A stretch of 64,000 nucleotides of DNA from Anniella stebbinsi (GCA_029215795.1 JARDYH010000001.1:395845154-395909153); one strand, 5' to 3'; shown: positions 1-9,846, counted from the stretch's first letter. A program made the numbers and translations. The notes: generated by a model not told the origin, from the sequence alone.

Positions 1-47
1 GGTTGATGACAGTGATGCCCTAACAGCCAAATCCCAGGCATGTTCAC

Positions 48-112
48 AGCCAACTCCATTGTGCTCAATGGGGCTTACTCCTAGGAAGGTGTGCCTCAGA
101 TCGCAGCCTTTG
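48..112 (+). repeat. Fragment of a dispersed repeat (CAATGGGRCTTACTCCTAGG motif)
   Basis: The segment carries CAATGGGGCTTACTCCTAGG followed by a G-rich and GCAGCC-like end. A close relative of the motif occurs at 24118-24140 and at 55978-55992. The recurrence within the window shows it is a dispersed repeat. I infer a short MITE fragment, but no termini are visible. Confidence 0.4.
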
Positions 113-785
113 CCATCTCCGAAGGAAGCTGGATTCCGTAAGCCCTGCATCGGAACATCCCACTGCTCGGAAACATGGAGCCCCAAACAGAGCCTTCTTT
201 GTCTGGCTGTTTCTTTTTCTGTCTCGCTGTAAGTCCCTGTTAAAGGTTGTTTATTGATTTACCCTGAAACTGGCTCCTTCACCTCAGATGAGCGCAGCAA
301 TCAGAGGAAATGGAGGCCTCAGCCTGGAGGAGTTTTTATATTGCACATTTCAATCCCCCCCCCCCCTGCCGAATTGCTTGTCATATTTGACGAGAAAATA
401 TGAGGGTAACACATGAGCACGGAGCAAGCGAGAGAGCAAGTGAGCCAGAGGATAATGGCTGCCCGAGTGCCTAGTACAAAGGAGAAGGCCAGGCGACATG
501 GAACGATCTGATAAAGTAATAGGAATTAGAGCAAAGCTCTGCTTTGATTGATAGAGTTCTTTGGAAAATGGAGCCAGCTCTGCTCATATTGAACGCTGCA
601 TGGTAGCTCCTAATCGTATCCCTTTTTCTCTTTGCATACCCATTGCCTTTATTTAATGAGCACTGCATCATTCCCAATGCCCTCCCTCTGCCATAGCCCT
701 TTCCCAGAGAGAGATGTGCTCAATGAGGTGTTACATTACATACAGCTAGTTATTGTGAAGGTCGGTCTGCATCTAGAACCAGGAT
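113..785. other. Unique sequence; candidate conserved non-coding element at about 370-660
   Basis: No gene or repeat is recognised. The part at 370-660 is non-repetitive, evenly composed and rich in short TF-like motifs (for example TTTGATTGATAGAG and CATATTTGACGAG), unlike the decayed repeats around it. That texture is typical of vertebrate non-coding conserved elements, but conservation cannot be judged from one sequence. Open frames here lack coding features. Confidence 0.25.
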
Positions 786-885
786 CAGAGGAGACCTCAT
801 CAGAGGAGGATCTCCACCACTGCCACCCCAGTGCATACCAAGATCAACGGGAGTCAGAGAGATCCTGAGACCACACTCCAGGAAG

Positions 886-1318
886 CAGGGCTGGCCCAAG
901 ACATTTTGCTGCCTGTGGTGAAAAACAAGATGGTGCCTGCTCCCATCCCATGTACAAAAGCCAACTGGATTACCTCCAGTATCAGAAGCTGGGGAACATG
1001 GGCAGATGGGTGCTGTTGTACTTGAGTCCGGCTTGTGGGTTCTTGGTCGATAGCTGGTTGGCCACTGTGTGAACAGAGTGCTGGACTAGATGGATGCTTG
1101 GTCTGATCCAGCAGGGCTCTTCTGATGTTCATATGAATCTTATTTCCATACTGGGGATGGAATATCTATCTCCACTGCATCTGAAGGCAGCTGGATAGCT
1201 TAAGGGGTGTAGGGCAAGCCATGTGTACCACAGTTCTTTCCCCGGACATTTTTCTGCAGCTTCCCAGCATCTGCCACCTAAAGCAACTGGCTCATTCTAA
1301 TGGTTGGGCCGGCCCCTG
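886..1318 (-). mobile_element. Non-autonomous hAT-type element with 8-bp target duplication, interrupted by CR1
   Basis: The ends are CAGGGCTGGCCC at 886-897 and GGGCCGGCCCCTG at 1306-1318, which form imperfect terminal inverted repeats. They are flanked by a perfect 8-bp direct repeat CCAGGAAG at 878-885 and 1319-1326. An 8-bp duplication is the hAT signature. On the minus strand the element reads CCATTAGAATGAG, then GGCAGATGCTGGGA, and ends in GGCAGCAAAATGTCTTGGGC, as in relatives at 4328, 14643 and 53024. No transposase is encoded. A CR1 3' end (968-1131) lies inside it and is therefore younger than the insertion. Confidence 0.85.
968..1131 (+). mobile_element. CR1-type LINE, 3' end
   Basis: This is a 5'-truncated CR1 3' terminus. 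It reads from CTGGGGAACATGGGC through GGTTGGCCACTGTGTGAACA to CTTGGTCTGATCCAGCAGG and stops at TTCTGATGTTCAT. The same sequence is seen at 22172-22305, 25995-26158 and 44710-44875, and in reverse at 45745 and 55225. The piece lies within a hAT-type element and dates after it. It has no coding capacity. Confidence 0.85.
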
Positions 1319-1326
1319 CCAGGAAG

Positions 1327-1734
1327 CCACATCACTCCAGGAATCTTATCTGTAGAATTGGGGGACCTAATACACTTGATATAAATTCACCTCCCGACTT
1401 CAGAACCTCCATGACTACCCCCAGGACTTCAGGATTAGAGGAGGCAATGTGCATGAGCCGAAGCTCAGACCCCATTGCAGCAGGAGGTATCCCTCAGGAG
1501 ATCTTTACCATGAGTGTGATTATAGATCAGGGCTTCGCTAGTGCACCAGGAAGGCTGGAGCAGCTCACAGTTGCTCCTGGAAGTTGCTGGTACAACAGCC
1601 CTTTTGAACAGCACCTCGCAACTTCTGGGCAGCTCCTCTGCTGTTCAGCACTTGGCCCTCTGACTTGAGCAAACTGTGTGGATGCACTGGCAGACAGATC
1701 CGTACTCTAGCTCAGTGTTGGACCACTTGTGCCT
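1327..1734. other. No recognisable feature
   Basis: An open frame of about 120 codons runs on the plus strand from 1300 to 1668. It starts inside the hAT end and shows no domain, signal peptide or splice context. I regard it as chance. Nothing else is recognised. Confidence 0.5.
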
Positions 1735-2110
1735 TTCTAAATCCCCTTTAAAAGCCGTCCAAACGGGTGGCTATCAGTACGTCTCGTGGTAGTGAATCCC
1801 ACAGTTTTACTCTGAGCTGTGTGAAGAAGTCCTTCCTTTCATTTGTCCTGAGTCTCCCACCATCCAACTTCATGGGATGTCCCTTGGGTCTAGTATTATG
1901 AGAAAGGGAGAAAAATGACTTCCTACTCACTTTATCAACACCATGTATATTTTTGTACAACTCTCCTCTTACCTTTTTCTAAGTTAAAGAATCCTAGACA
2001 TTACACCCCTTCCTCATAGGAGGGTTGTTCCAACTCCTTTATCATCCAAGTTGCCCTACTCTGTCTGTACCCTTTCTCCACATCTTACGTTTCTGATAGA
2101 TAAACTCCCA
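1735..2110 (-). mobile_element. CR1-type LINE fragment with the ORF2 C-terminus
   Basis: Read on the minus strand, 1748-1960 encodes the CR1 ORF2 tail: a GHPMKLDGGRLRTNERKDFF stretch followed by FTQLRVKLWDSLP and a final ATRLDGF. The family pattern is a basic RFR..KDIFTQR.VKLWNSLP..V..A block at the end of the reverse transcriptase ORF. The nucleotide copy is decayed and truncated at both ends. It belongs with the CR1 copies at 44410 and 55225. Confidence 0.85.
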
Positions 2111-2114
2111 GTTT

Positions 2115-2350
2115 AGGTACACTCAGTGAGAAATCAAAATTCAGTCACAAAAGTGGCATTTCAGAAGCCGCAAACGCACCAGGAAGCTGATATAATAAAT
2201 GTTTAAGTTGAATAAGCTGCCAACAAGCACTCTGAGGTAAATCATACTCCACATTTAATGCCTCCAACGTTTTGAAAGGAGTATCAAGAGAAATACATTG
2301 TTTGTAAATATTAAATGGATCAATGGACCACAAAGAAAAGAAAACCATAC
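2115..2350 (-). mobile_element. L1-clade LINE fragment, ORF2 C-terminal region
   Basis: The minus-strand frame at 2145-2348 contains TPFKTLEALNVEYDLPQSAC, then WQLIQLKHLL. This resembles the L1 ORF2 C-terminal pattern F..L...Y.LP.S..W.Y.QL.HLL. A comparable block in the L1 at 39420-39530 (FLSFSALRDKLKLP, then WQYFQLQHLF) supports the assignment. The fragment is short and there is no reverse transcriptase core here. Confidence 0.6.
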
Positions 2351-2574
2351 AAAAATAAACATCAAACTACCCATGCACTAGCCAGGCATAGACAACTTAG
2401 GAAATCCAGGGGCCATTTTCCCTGGATTTGTGGGGTGCACCTTTCCACCCACAGTTCCAGAAAAATAAAAATAGTAAGGTAAAAATGGCACCTGGAGTTG
2501 TTGTGGAGCAATCGATCAGCCTTTGTTTCCCATCCTGGAGGGGGAATTGGATTTTGCAAGTTACTTCTTGATGT

Positions 2575-2660
2575 GTTTCAAAACCCAGTAGAGGCTGTTG
2601 GCTCCAATGTCAGTGGGGCAGTGAACCTGCTCCAGATTTCAGTCAGAACTCTAAATGAGC
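2575..2660 (+). repeat. Fragment of a dispersed repeat (GGCTCCRATGTCMGTGGGGCAG)
   Basis: It contains GTTGGCTCCAATGTCAGTGG and GCTCCAGATTTCAGTCAGAA. The same block appears at 11712-11755 and, reversed, at 19955-20065, 45040-45145 and 54580-54665. Termini and class are unclear; I infer a MITE. It abuts an old CR1 fragment. Confidence 0.5.
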
Positions 2661-2890
2661 TCAGCGCACCTATCCACATCCCTGACAGTCTGTGCTTAAA
2701 TATCTGCAGTGACGGATAGCCCACCACCTCCTTAGGCAGTTGGTTCGATTGTCTGACTGCTCAGATGGTTAGGAGGTTTTCCCTGTTGTTCAATTAAATC
2801 TGCCTTCCTGTAAACTACGTTTGTGTCCTACCATCTTGGATGGCAGAGAACAATGCTTTCTGAAGATCTCTCAGAAGACCGTCCTCTGTG
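2660..2890 (-). mobile_element. Old CR1-like LINE 3' fragment
   Basis: The segment reads GCCCACCACCTCCTTAGGCAG, TTGGTTCGATTGTCTGACTG and GTTAGGAGGTTTTCCCTG. This is the antisense pattern of a diverged CR1 3' region (the failed-to-heal 'lines split, tail left' form typical of dead-on-arrival LINE copies). No coding frame survives. Confidence 0.65.
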
Positions 2891-3088
2891 AAGGCATCTT
2901 ACGTTTGAAGAACCAACTCATCCATGTCTAGCAAAAAGGTAAAGAACTGTGACAATCCAGGAGAGTTGGGTCTTGGAGTTGGCCAACTGCGAGCACCTAG
3001 ATGATAGACTGAGCAGGCATGCAGACAGGTGATCTGGACACCGTCCTCTCCAGTATGGGGTGATGCATTGTAGCTCAATGAAGTTATA

Positions 3089-3303
3089 GACCCTGTTCAG
3101 ATGATACACTAAGCCATGGTGGTTAAGCATTTTGAACTAAACATTATGGCTTAGCACGTTGTGTGAACCATGACTTAGTGTGTTGTATGAACCATTCCTA
3201 ACCATGGAGGCTACATAACCATGGTTTAAACATGTTCACTAACCATTTATTGCAAAAGGGTTAGCTGTCTAACCATGGCTTAGTGTGTTGTCTGAACAGG
3301 CCC
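3089..3303. mobile_element. MITE with ACACTAAGCCATGG terminal inverted repeats
   Basis: The left end reads CCCTGTTCAGATGATACACT followed by AAGCCATGG. The right end is CCATGGCTTAGTGTGTTGTC followed by TGAACAGGCCC, close to its reverse complement over about 30 bp. The interior repeats AACCATGG and TTAGTGTGTTG motifs. It is about 215 bp with no coding capacity. A partial relative lies at 11752-11849. I could not define a target duplication, so the superfamily is left open. Confidence 0.7.
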
Positions 3304-3779
3304 ATAGTATTTTTTTTTCTAAAGTTGTGTCTATACATATCTAATACCATAGGCACTGTTTATGTAAATCAATGTTCTATTTTGTCCTCTTTTTTGTGAG
3401 GAAATGTATGTCCTCCTTTTTTGGGAGTCACTCTACCCACACCCATCATAGAAACATTACCCTTTATATATATATATAAACTTCCTACTGAGAAGCAGCA
3501 CAAATGGCTGTCGTCATTTGGACATTTCTGCTTATCGAATGACCTCCTTAAATAAGAAGCCCTTGGCTTTACCATTATACGCTGCCAGGAATTGTGTAAC
3601 TCCCAAGCTGAGTACAGAAGCACTAAAACTATCCAGGGTTAGCAGGATGAAGGATTCTCTCTTTCTCTGTACATCATCTTTCTGTGCACTGGAATCATGG
3701 GCAACCTGGATCCACAAATCCATATTTGTATAGGCAGCCAATGTCATTATTCTGTCCAATTATAATACAAAACTTTAAA

Positions 3780-4170
3780 ATTACTTGCGCTGGATAATGA
3801 ATGAGCAAGCGTCTGCCTGAGTAAATATTTTCCAAACTGAAACCTAATCTCTCCTTTTAATAATTGGAGCAGTTTTATTTTATTTTATTTGGTCTGTAGA
3901 GATTGCTGGTGTGTGTGTGTGTGTGTGTGTGTGTATCTGGGCATGTGAGCAGGAGTCTTCTTTCAATCTTAAGAGAACTTTACCCTCTTCTTCTTTTCTC
4001 ACTTTATGCTTTAGCCCAAAGAGAGAATTTATTATTGCAATAGCTTTAACGATTCCTAGCTGAAGTTGCTTGCTCCGCTGCAATTGGGCTATAATAAAAA
4101 GTACTATTGGCTTTTGTTAGCTGTGCGCCTTCTTAGCTGCCAATAATGATTAATCTTTCCTCTCTAGGAT
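3780..4170. promoter_or_regulatory. Candidate conserved non-coding element
   Basis: This is unique, AT-rich sequence. It contains AATTTATTATTGCAATAGC, GCTATAATAAAAAGTACTAT and CAATAATGATTAATC, which are dense in homeodomain- and MEF2-like motifs. It shows no similarity to the repeats in the window apart from the TG tract at 3909-3934. The texture suggests an enhancer-like conserved element; this is inference. Confidence 0.3.
3909..3934 (+). repeat. (TG)n microsatellite
   Basis: About 13 uninterrupted TG units inside otherwise unique AT-rich DNA. Confidence 0.95.
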
Positions 4171-4327
4171 CTTCTCCTCCCTGGAGTTCGTTTCATCCCT
4201 CTGCACTGAGGTCTCCTTCCCATCCCTTGCCAGCATTTCCCCCAAAGACTTTCTTTGCCACATGCTTGTTTTCCCATATTGGAGTCGTCACAGAGACAAA
4301 TTCACAATTTTTCTTTTCAGAGATTGG

Positions 4328-4641
4328 CAGGGCCAGCCCTATCATTAGGCAGAGTGAAGTGATCACCTCAGGTGGCAGATGCTGGGAGTGGGGGCAGTAG
4401 TGGCAGCCTCCCTGTGGTTCTTCCTGGATTCCTTGGCTGTTCCCCCTTGTTGGAGGACAACCTGTCCTGTGAATGCCGCACAACCTGTCTTCACCCTCTA
4501 ATTTAGCCTATTGACCCAGGTGTGGCAGAGGACACAACCCCAGTATTGAACTGCTACTCCAGCTAGCTTCCATGCAGGGAATGGGGAGTGGGCACCATCC
4601 TGTCCATCTCAGGCAACATAACATGTCTTGCACCAGCCCTG
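4328..4641 (+). mobile_element. Non-autonomous hAT-type element (CAGGGCCAGCCCTA family)
   Basis: It begins CAGGGCCAGCCCTATCATTA, continues with GGCAGATGCTGGGAG and ends TGTCTTGCACCAGCCCTG. The layout matches the element at 886-1318, which has a clean 8-bp target duplication. Here the flanks are too decayed to show one. It is 314 bp and non-coding. Confidence 0.75.
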
Positions 4642-4954
4642 GGAATCAGATCTATTAATTCAATGCAGGAGCTCATAGATGTTCAGAATGCCAGTGGATG
4701 TTCTGCAGGAGCCCTGGGCATTTGCCTGGGAGGTTTGGGCAATAGCAGAATTTGCTGCGTCATGCTTTCGGCTTGTGACACATTATCTGGATGGGAGGGG
4801 AGTTCAGATGACCATCCCATGTGGTCAAGGCACGCATGGAGGGGGTTCTGGAGCTGTGCCCCTTGCCGCCCATACATTTGGCTCACATAAGAAGGGGATC
4901 TACGTGGGTTCTGATGTCAATAGATCCTCCACATGAGGTTCCGAGACATGGTGT

Positions 4955-5116
4955 GAAAGCACTTAAGGCAGTCACCTTGCGAAGCTAAGCACGTCTGAGG
5001 CTGGTCAGTGCCTGGAAGAGAGACTACCTGGGAACCACGTGTAGCCACCTTGAGTTCCACATTGGAAGAAAAGTCGGATATGAATGCAATTAAGAAAGAA
5101 AGAAAATAAATAAATG
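4955..5116 (+). mobile_element. 5S rRNA-derived SINE
   Basis: The head resembles the 3' half of 5S rRNA: GCGAAGCTAAGCACGTCTGA, then GGCTGGTCAGTGCCTGGAAG, then AGAGACTACCTGGGAACCAC. These positions correspond to the A-box, intermediate element and C-box of the internal RNA polymerase III promoter. It is followed by a LINE-like tail (CCTTGAGTTCCACATTGG and GGATATGAATGCAATTAAG) and an A-rich end. 5S-headed SINEs are known in several vertebrates, including squamates. It is decayed and is not a functional 5S gene. Confidence 0.75.
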
Positions 5117-5219
5117 AGGGTGGATCCTAATTGAGTCAGAAGAATCGATAGGGGGCGTAGAGTAGACCACCTTCACTTGTTGGCTGAATGAGAAGTCAGC
5201 AAGGTGTGTGGTCACTGGT

Positions 5220-5460
5220 AGAGTGGCTCTATGCTTTGTGAGGTGAGTCTGGTGGCTACCAAGGAGAAGAGAGCCTCTATAGTGGTGGCACCTCATCTCT
5301 AGAACATCCTCCCCAAGCAGATTTGGGAGATGCCTTCGTTAATTGATAGTTTGGTGCCAGTTTTAAACTTTCTTATTCAACAAAATCTGAGACATACAAC
5401 TGAGTCTATATGTGTAAGGTCCTACTGAAAATGGTTGCTTTGCTTTTTATCATTTTAGTT
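5220..5460 (+). mobile_element. Degraded L2-type LINE 3' fragment
   Basis: It keeps the order of motifs seen in better copies: GAGAGCCTCTATAGTGGTGG, CACCTCATCTCTAGAACATC, a TTTGGTGCCAG segment and AACTTTCTTATTCAACAAAA. This corresponds to the L2 ORF2 tail, where the protein reads ERAFSVVAP.LWN.LP and then FR.Q.KTFLF. No frame is open. Confidence 0.5.
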
Positions 5461-5465
5461 GTGTT

Positions 5466-5586
5466 TTCTCCAACCTGGTGCCCTCCAGATGTTTTGCACT
5501 TCAACTCAGCCACAGCCAGGATGGCCAATGGTCAGGCATGCTGGGAGTCTTAGTCAAAAACATCTGGAGTGGGCCAGGTTGGAGAA
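5466..5586. mobile_element. Palindromic MITE (GCCCTCCAGATGTTTT family)
   Basis: The left arm is TTCTCCAACCTGGTGCCCTC, then CAGATGTTTTGCACTTCAAC. The right arm mirrors it with GTCAAAAACATCTGGAGTGG, then GCCAGGTTGGAGAA. Relatives lie at 17972, 18212, 29907, 34192, 46692 and 50055. The foldback form and the absence of a frame point to a non-autonomous DNA transposon. Confidence 0.75.
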
Positions 5587-5589
5587 GGC

Positions 5590-6135
5590 TGTTTCATCGA
5601 TTCCTGGCTTTTCATTTTTGTTGCGTTACCAATTGCTGCTGCAGCATGTTTTTTGCAATTGATTAATGGTATTAGTATTTTTTATTAGTTCGGTTTTTTT
5701 AAAAAAAATATTGCCAAGTAGTTATTTTTTTATGGTTGCTTCCATAGAAAACTGTCCCATAAAGTGTTGAAAGAAATCAATCTATTCAGGGATGTTTGGG
5801 TCAGAGAATATTTCTGCATTAATGGTAATGTTTAATGTTTTTAAAAAATAAAATCCAGACACTGAACACTGAACAATACTCTGCTTTAAGTCAACCATCT
5901 CTTCTGGAATGCGAAGTCTGATTTCAGCTCTAGTCAACCACAGTAAAAGCCACAAGTATGAAAAACATTCCAATCAGTGCTAGAGGCAGATCCAAATTGC
6001 TGGCTTTTAGATTTTCAAAGAGATACTATAAAGAACTTAAGAAGTTGTGTTGTACAGAAGTTTGACTATTGGTCCATCTAGCCCCAGTATGGCCAACCCT
6101 GACTCTTAGACCCTGCCCAGACCCTGAGATCATCT
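5590..6135. other. No recognisable feature
   Basis: AT-rich DNA with T and A runs (5690-5710, 5840-5860) and a short CR1- or SINE-like scrap at 6065-6100 (TTGGTCCATCTAGCCCCAGT). No gene or complete element is seen. Confidence 0.5.
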
Positions 6136-6139
6136 TCAG

Positions 6140-6541
6140 AGGTCCTTCTCCGTGAGTCCATGCCAAAAGAAGTGAGGCAGGTGACTACTAAGAAGAGGGC
6201 CTTTTCTGCTGTGGCACCCCTAGTTGTGGAATGAGTTTCTCAGAGAGGCTCTCCTGATGCCCACACTGTGCTCTTTCCAGGGCCAGATGAAGACCTCCTT
6301 ATTTCCCCAGGCATTTTACTCTTTTCATTCTATTCTTTTAAAGCTGTTATTGCCTTTAAAAACTCTGCATTGCTGCTAGCTCTGATTGCAGTTTGCAATT
6401 TTATATTGTATTTTTTTAAAAAAGCTTTTCCATTTGATATTGTGTTTTGTGACGCATGTTGTAGTTTCAGTTGTTGTGAACCGCCCAGAGAGCTTCGGAG
6501 ACTGGGCAGTATAGAAAATGTAATAAATGAATAAATAAATG
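6140..6541 (+). mobile_element. L2-type LINE, 3' end
   Basis: The segment runs from GAAGAGGGCCTTTTCTGCTG through AGATGAAGACCTCCTTATTT to the terminal signature GAACCGCCCAGAGAGCTTCG, then a run of AATAAATGAATAAATAAATG. The same tail occurs at 17640, 41333 and 62290. The ORF2 tail is decayed and the element is strongly 5' truncated. Confidence 0.85.
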
Positions 6542-6544
6542 AGC

Positions 6545-7130
6545 CCTCCCCTTCTTTTTGCGCGTGCCAACCCTGTCTGAGTTTCCTGTTGAACTGTCAA
6601 GCAAAACTTCAAAATGCGGAGGCATCTGAGGAAAGGGTCCCAGCTGCTCTGACTTTCTCTCCGGGCGAGGTAAACAATTTACAAGGGATTTATAAATGCC
6701 ATGTCTCGTTTAGGACGCAGCCTGCTAGCCAGTTTCCCGAAGACTGCAGGAGCTCTGATCTGCCTTGGGTAGGTCTCTAGCTAGTGCAGCCGGAGATGAG
6801 TCAGAGGTCGCATCAGGAACCCCCGGGACCCACCGCGGGCTGTCAGTAGCTGTCCTTTTGGCCCTGGGGGTGGGTTCTGGAGTCAGGATAAAGCTCACAC
6901 CCACTTGGAGGGTGGCCTGTCTCATGCACGAGACGGTGGGACAGGAAGAGGCTGTATACATCGATGGTTAAGCTGGGAGCTCAGTGGGATTAGGAGGAGC
7001 CCAGCAAGGTCACACGCGAGCACAACATTGCGGGACAGGAGCCTTTCTGGCGGAGAGGAAGTGTGTGTGTGTGTGTGTGGGAAACCCAGGAGATTTGTGA
7101 CTTGTCTCCAGACGGAGCCATGGACAATTT
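6545..7130. other. Unique sequence; weak regulatory candidate at 6545-6770
   Basis: The 6545-6770 part holds CGGGCGAGGTAAACAATTTA (a forkhead-like GTAAACAA) and GGATTTATAAATGCC. It is non-repetitive. A short (GT)n tract lies near 7062-7080. No gene is recognised. Confidence 0.25.
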
Positions 7131-7139
7131 GACTGCGTT

Positions 7140-7235
7140 ACAGCCATGGTCACTCCTAAGACATTTCGATGCTTGAGGTGAAAGACAAGATGGCTTCCTC
7201 CACCTCCAAATCCACATACAGAAGCTAGCTGGCCT
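7140..7235 (-). mobile_element. Scrap of hAT-type element
   Basis: The run CCTAAGACATTTCGATGCTT, then GAGGTGAAAGACAAGATGGC, matches the right-end region of the CAGGGCCAGCCC family (compare 897-935). It has no termini. Confidence 0.4.
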
Positions 7236-7239
7236 GGCT

Positions 7240-7982
7240 GTTTTATTTATTTTTAATTTATAAAAACTTACATATATGATCATATATACGACTCGTTTAC
7301 AATAGAGTGAAGATACAAATAAATATATAAATACACATCTACATTAAAAACAACAGCCTAAGAAGAAATAAACTTCTATATAGAGAGATATATCAACTTA
7401 ATAAAGGTTCCAGAAATATTAAAGGCATTCCAGTAAGTCAATGTTTTATATCTATCAATGGAGCTTGAGTCGGTGATGAGTGATCTACGTTATCTCGAAA
7501 TGGATGCCAGGTACTGTAAAAGATTTCTGGCTTAGCCTGTCCCTTTGGCTTCCTTCGTTTGATTAGTGAGCTTTCACATGATTAAGTGATCCCAGAGGCA
7601 TTTAAACCACACGGCAACGCTCAGATTTGATGGCCCATTCCAGCTGGTTGCTGCTGGAGTTCTTGCTGTTGCTCAAGCGTGCAAAATGCAAGGCTTTGCG
7701 CGAGATATTCTATCCTTGATAGAAAGCTTGCAAGCTTGGTGTTTTTGGCACATGTCATCTAATTATTCTGTCCACTTCAGAAATTATCAAGTCCCAGAAT
7801 TTCCTCATGGGGTGGAAGGGAAGATACCATCCGTCATCAACTGTGCATGACCACTGTTATCTCTTGACTCCCTGTCCAAAATTGGTTGGAATTGAGAGTG
7901 ACAAAATTACATCACTGTTTAGAAAGCTGATAAGTAGATCACTGCCGGTGGTGAAACGCATCCTGGGATTCCCACCTCTGTT
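7240..7982. other. AT-rich unique DNA, possible conserved element at 7555-7800
   Basis: The first half is very AT-rich and may be an old LINE remnant that I cannot identify. The 7555-7800 part is balanced and motif-rich (TTAGTGAGCTTTCACATG, GATTAAGTGATCCC, CTAATTATTCTGTCC), and could be a conserved non-coding element. No coding signal is seen. Confidence 0.25.
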
Positions 7983-7985
7983 ATG

Positions 7986-8245
7986 TGTTCATGTCAGACG
8001 TAAAGTCTCCGGTCCATGGTTTGATCCAAGTTTGCAGTTCTAGTTTATAGGGACTGCTTAAACCACACATCCCTGGTTCAGATGTCATGGGGAAACTATG
8101 GTTTAAGGAACTATGAATTCTAATCTGAAGCCAACAGAGGAGGGGAGTGCAGAGGAGGGGAAGGAGGGAGAACACAAGTTCATTGATCATTCTCATGCCA
8201 ATAAACCAGTTTGTTGGACTGGGAACCTTACATCTGAACCAGGCC
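7986..8245. mobile_element. MITE with GGTTCAGAYGTAA-type ends
   Basis: The right end reads TTACATCTGAACCAGGCC and the left end GTTCATGTCAGACGTAAAG, a diverged inverted repeat. The inner CATGGTTTGATCC and GGGGAAACTATGGTTTAAGG blocks recall the element at 42897-43316. Target duplication is not visible. Confidence 0.5.
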
Positions 8246-8257
8246 ATTGTGCATAAC

Positions 8258-8291
8258 CTTAGGGCTCCAATCTCTATATTGGAGCCCTAAG
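8258..8291. other. Perfect 14-bp stem with 6-nt loop
   Basis: CTTAGGGCTCCAAT at 8258-8271 and ATTGGAGCCCTAAG at 8278-8291 are exact reverse complements separated by CTCTAT. There is no U-run of a kind that would suggest a terminator in this eukaryotic context. Role unknown. Confidence 0.6.
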
Positions 8292-8299
8292 CTTGCAGT

Positions 8300-8500
8300 G
8301 CAAATAAAGATTATAAAGCTAATTGGCAATGAATCAAATGCAACAAGAACAATAATACTTGCAACTTTTTATTTATTAATTGGTTAAACTGCTTGATTAA
8401 ATTAATTGGAAAACCTTTAAAACCAACAAAAAGGCATCCCAATTAATTGGGCAAATCTGAAATTAAAATGTTAGTGAATTTAAATTAACTATTTATAATA
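8300..8500. promoter_or_regulatory. Homeodomain-motif cluster (TAATTGG)
   Basis: TAATTGG occurs at 8320-8326, 8377-8383, 8403-8409 and 8444-8450. CCCAATTAATTGGG at 8438-8451 is a perfect palindrome, which adds a fifth site on the other strand. TAATTGG fits several homeodomain classes. The surrounding AT-rich DNA is unique in this window. I infer an enhancer-like element. Confidence 0.35.
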
Positions 8501-8559
8501 ACCGCAGATGGCAGAAAGTGGCATTTCCCATTCACTTTCACACAGGAAAAAAACCTGAT

Positions 8560-8605
8560 GATGATGATGATTTACATTTATATACCGCCCCATAGCCGAA
8601 GCTGC
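8560..8605 (-). mobile_element. Scrap of an L2 3' tail
   Basis: TTACATTTATATACCGCCCC, then ATAGCCGAAGCT, is the reverse complement of the L2 tail signature. The body of the LINE is absent, as in a very short 5'-truncated copy. Confidence 0.5.
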
Positions 8606-9583
8606 CCCCAGGAAGCCCACCAGCAGGGCAAGATTAATATTTACGAGAAGGATCGTAAGACCTGCTGAAGGCGGGCTGAGCAAGGTTAGGATAGTGCAGG
8701 TGTGCCCCTCTGGTGACAGAAACGATCTCCACCAGTGAGGTGGCACATCTGTGCTGGAGGATTCTGTTATCTCTGCAGAAAGCTCAGCAAGCATAGAGCT
8801 GTGATTTAGAAGGAAGGAGAGTGACCCCACAGGAAATCCAGTAAGTAGAGCCAGTCTGCTGAAGAATCTGCCAGTCGGATTTTTCAGAATCCGGCCTTAC
8901 TTGAGTCCGCAGCAGATTTACTTGCCATCCCTAGCGAGAGCCAAGAAACACACAAAGTCATTAGACCTGTGGCTTTGACTGTAGATCCCTGGGCATCTGA
9001 TGAGGACACACTGCCAATTACTAGTCAGACACTCCTGTGAAATCCATCCCTCTTTCCTCCCAGCCAGCCAGCAATCTTCCCAAGAAACAGCTTGAAAGCT
9101 GAACAAAAGCAATAAAAACAATAGAATAAGTCCTGTAAGAATTTCTCCCTGCATACGTCATCCCAGATTGGGCTACCAGAAGAAGCAGACACACATGGCT
9201 TCGAATCAAAGCCCTCAGTCTGTCTTGTTATCTAATGGCAACTTGGCTTGAGCTCTGCACTTCCCCAGATATCGTCCTTTCTGTGTGGTCTTCTGCTGGA
9301 TTCCAGGTCGCTCTGTTTGACAACGAGAACTCTTCTAATGCCATAGATGAATTTGCTAACTCTAACATAGCTGCCTAAGTAGGGGGTCAGCAAGTCCTTC
9401 TTTTCTTTAAATGACCCTAAGAGCTGGACTAGGCCGGGTCGGGGTGGGGTGGATCTCCTGGTAATGGCTAAATATTCCTTTAAGAGGAACCTTTCCCATC
9501 GCAGATAAGTAGATATTTGAGCCCGTGACGCACACTCAGTGCAAACGTCAACTCATCTCGTCGGGTTCAGTTCAGAACTTTCC
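8606..9583. other. No recognisable feature
   Basis: Unique DNA of ordinary composition. Short open frames on the minus strand (8489-8830, 8918-9154) show no domains or splice signals that I can support. GC content rises just before the hAT-type element at 9592. Confidence 0.4.
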
Positions 9584-9846
9584 ATACAGAATAGGGATGT
9601 GCACTGGATCGGACCCGATCCACGATCCGAGTCCGGTCCAGTGGGAAATCGGATAAATTATCCGATTTCCGATCCCGCAGCTGGATCGGCCGATCCAATC
9701 CGAACCGGTCCGAAAAAGCTCCGAACCGGTTCGGCGGATCGGCGGATCGGCGGGCGCCCACTGGCGCCCACCGCCGCTTCCATTGGCGGGCGCCAGCGGG
9801 CGCCCGCCGATGAAAGTGGACAGCGGGGGGGGGGAGGAGGGGGGCA

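Noticed and set aside
4975..5060. Possible 5S rRNA gene
   Set aside because: Only the 3' half resembles 5S, with a SINE tail and poly-A end.
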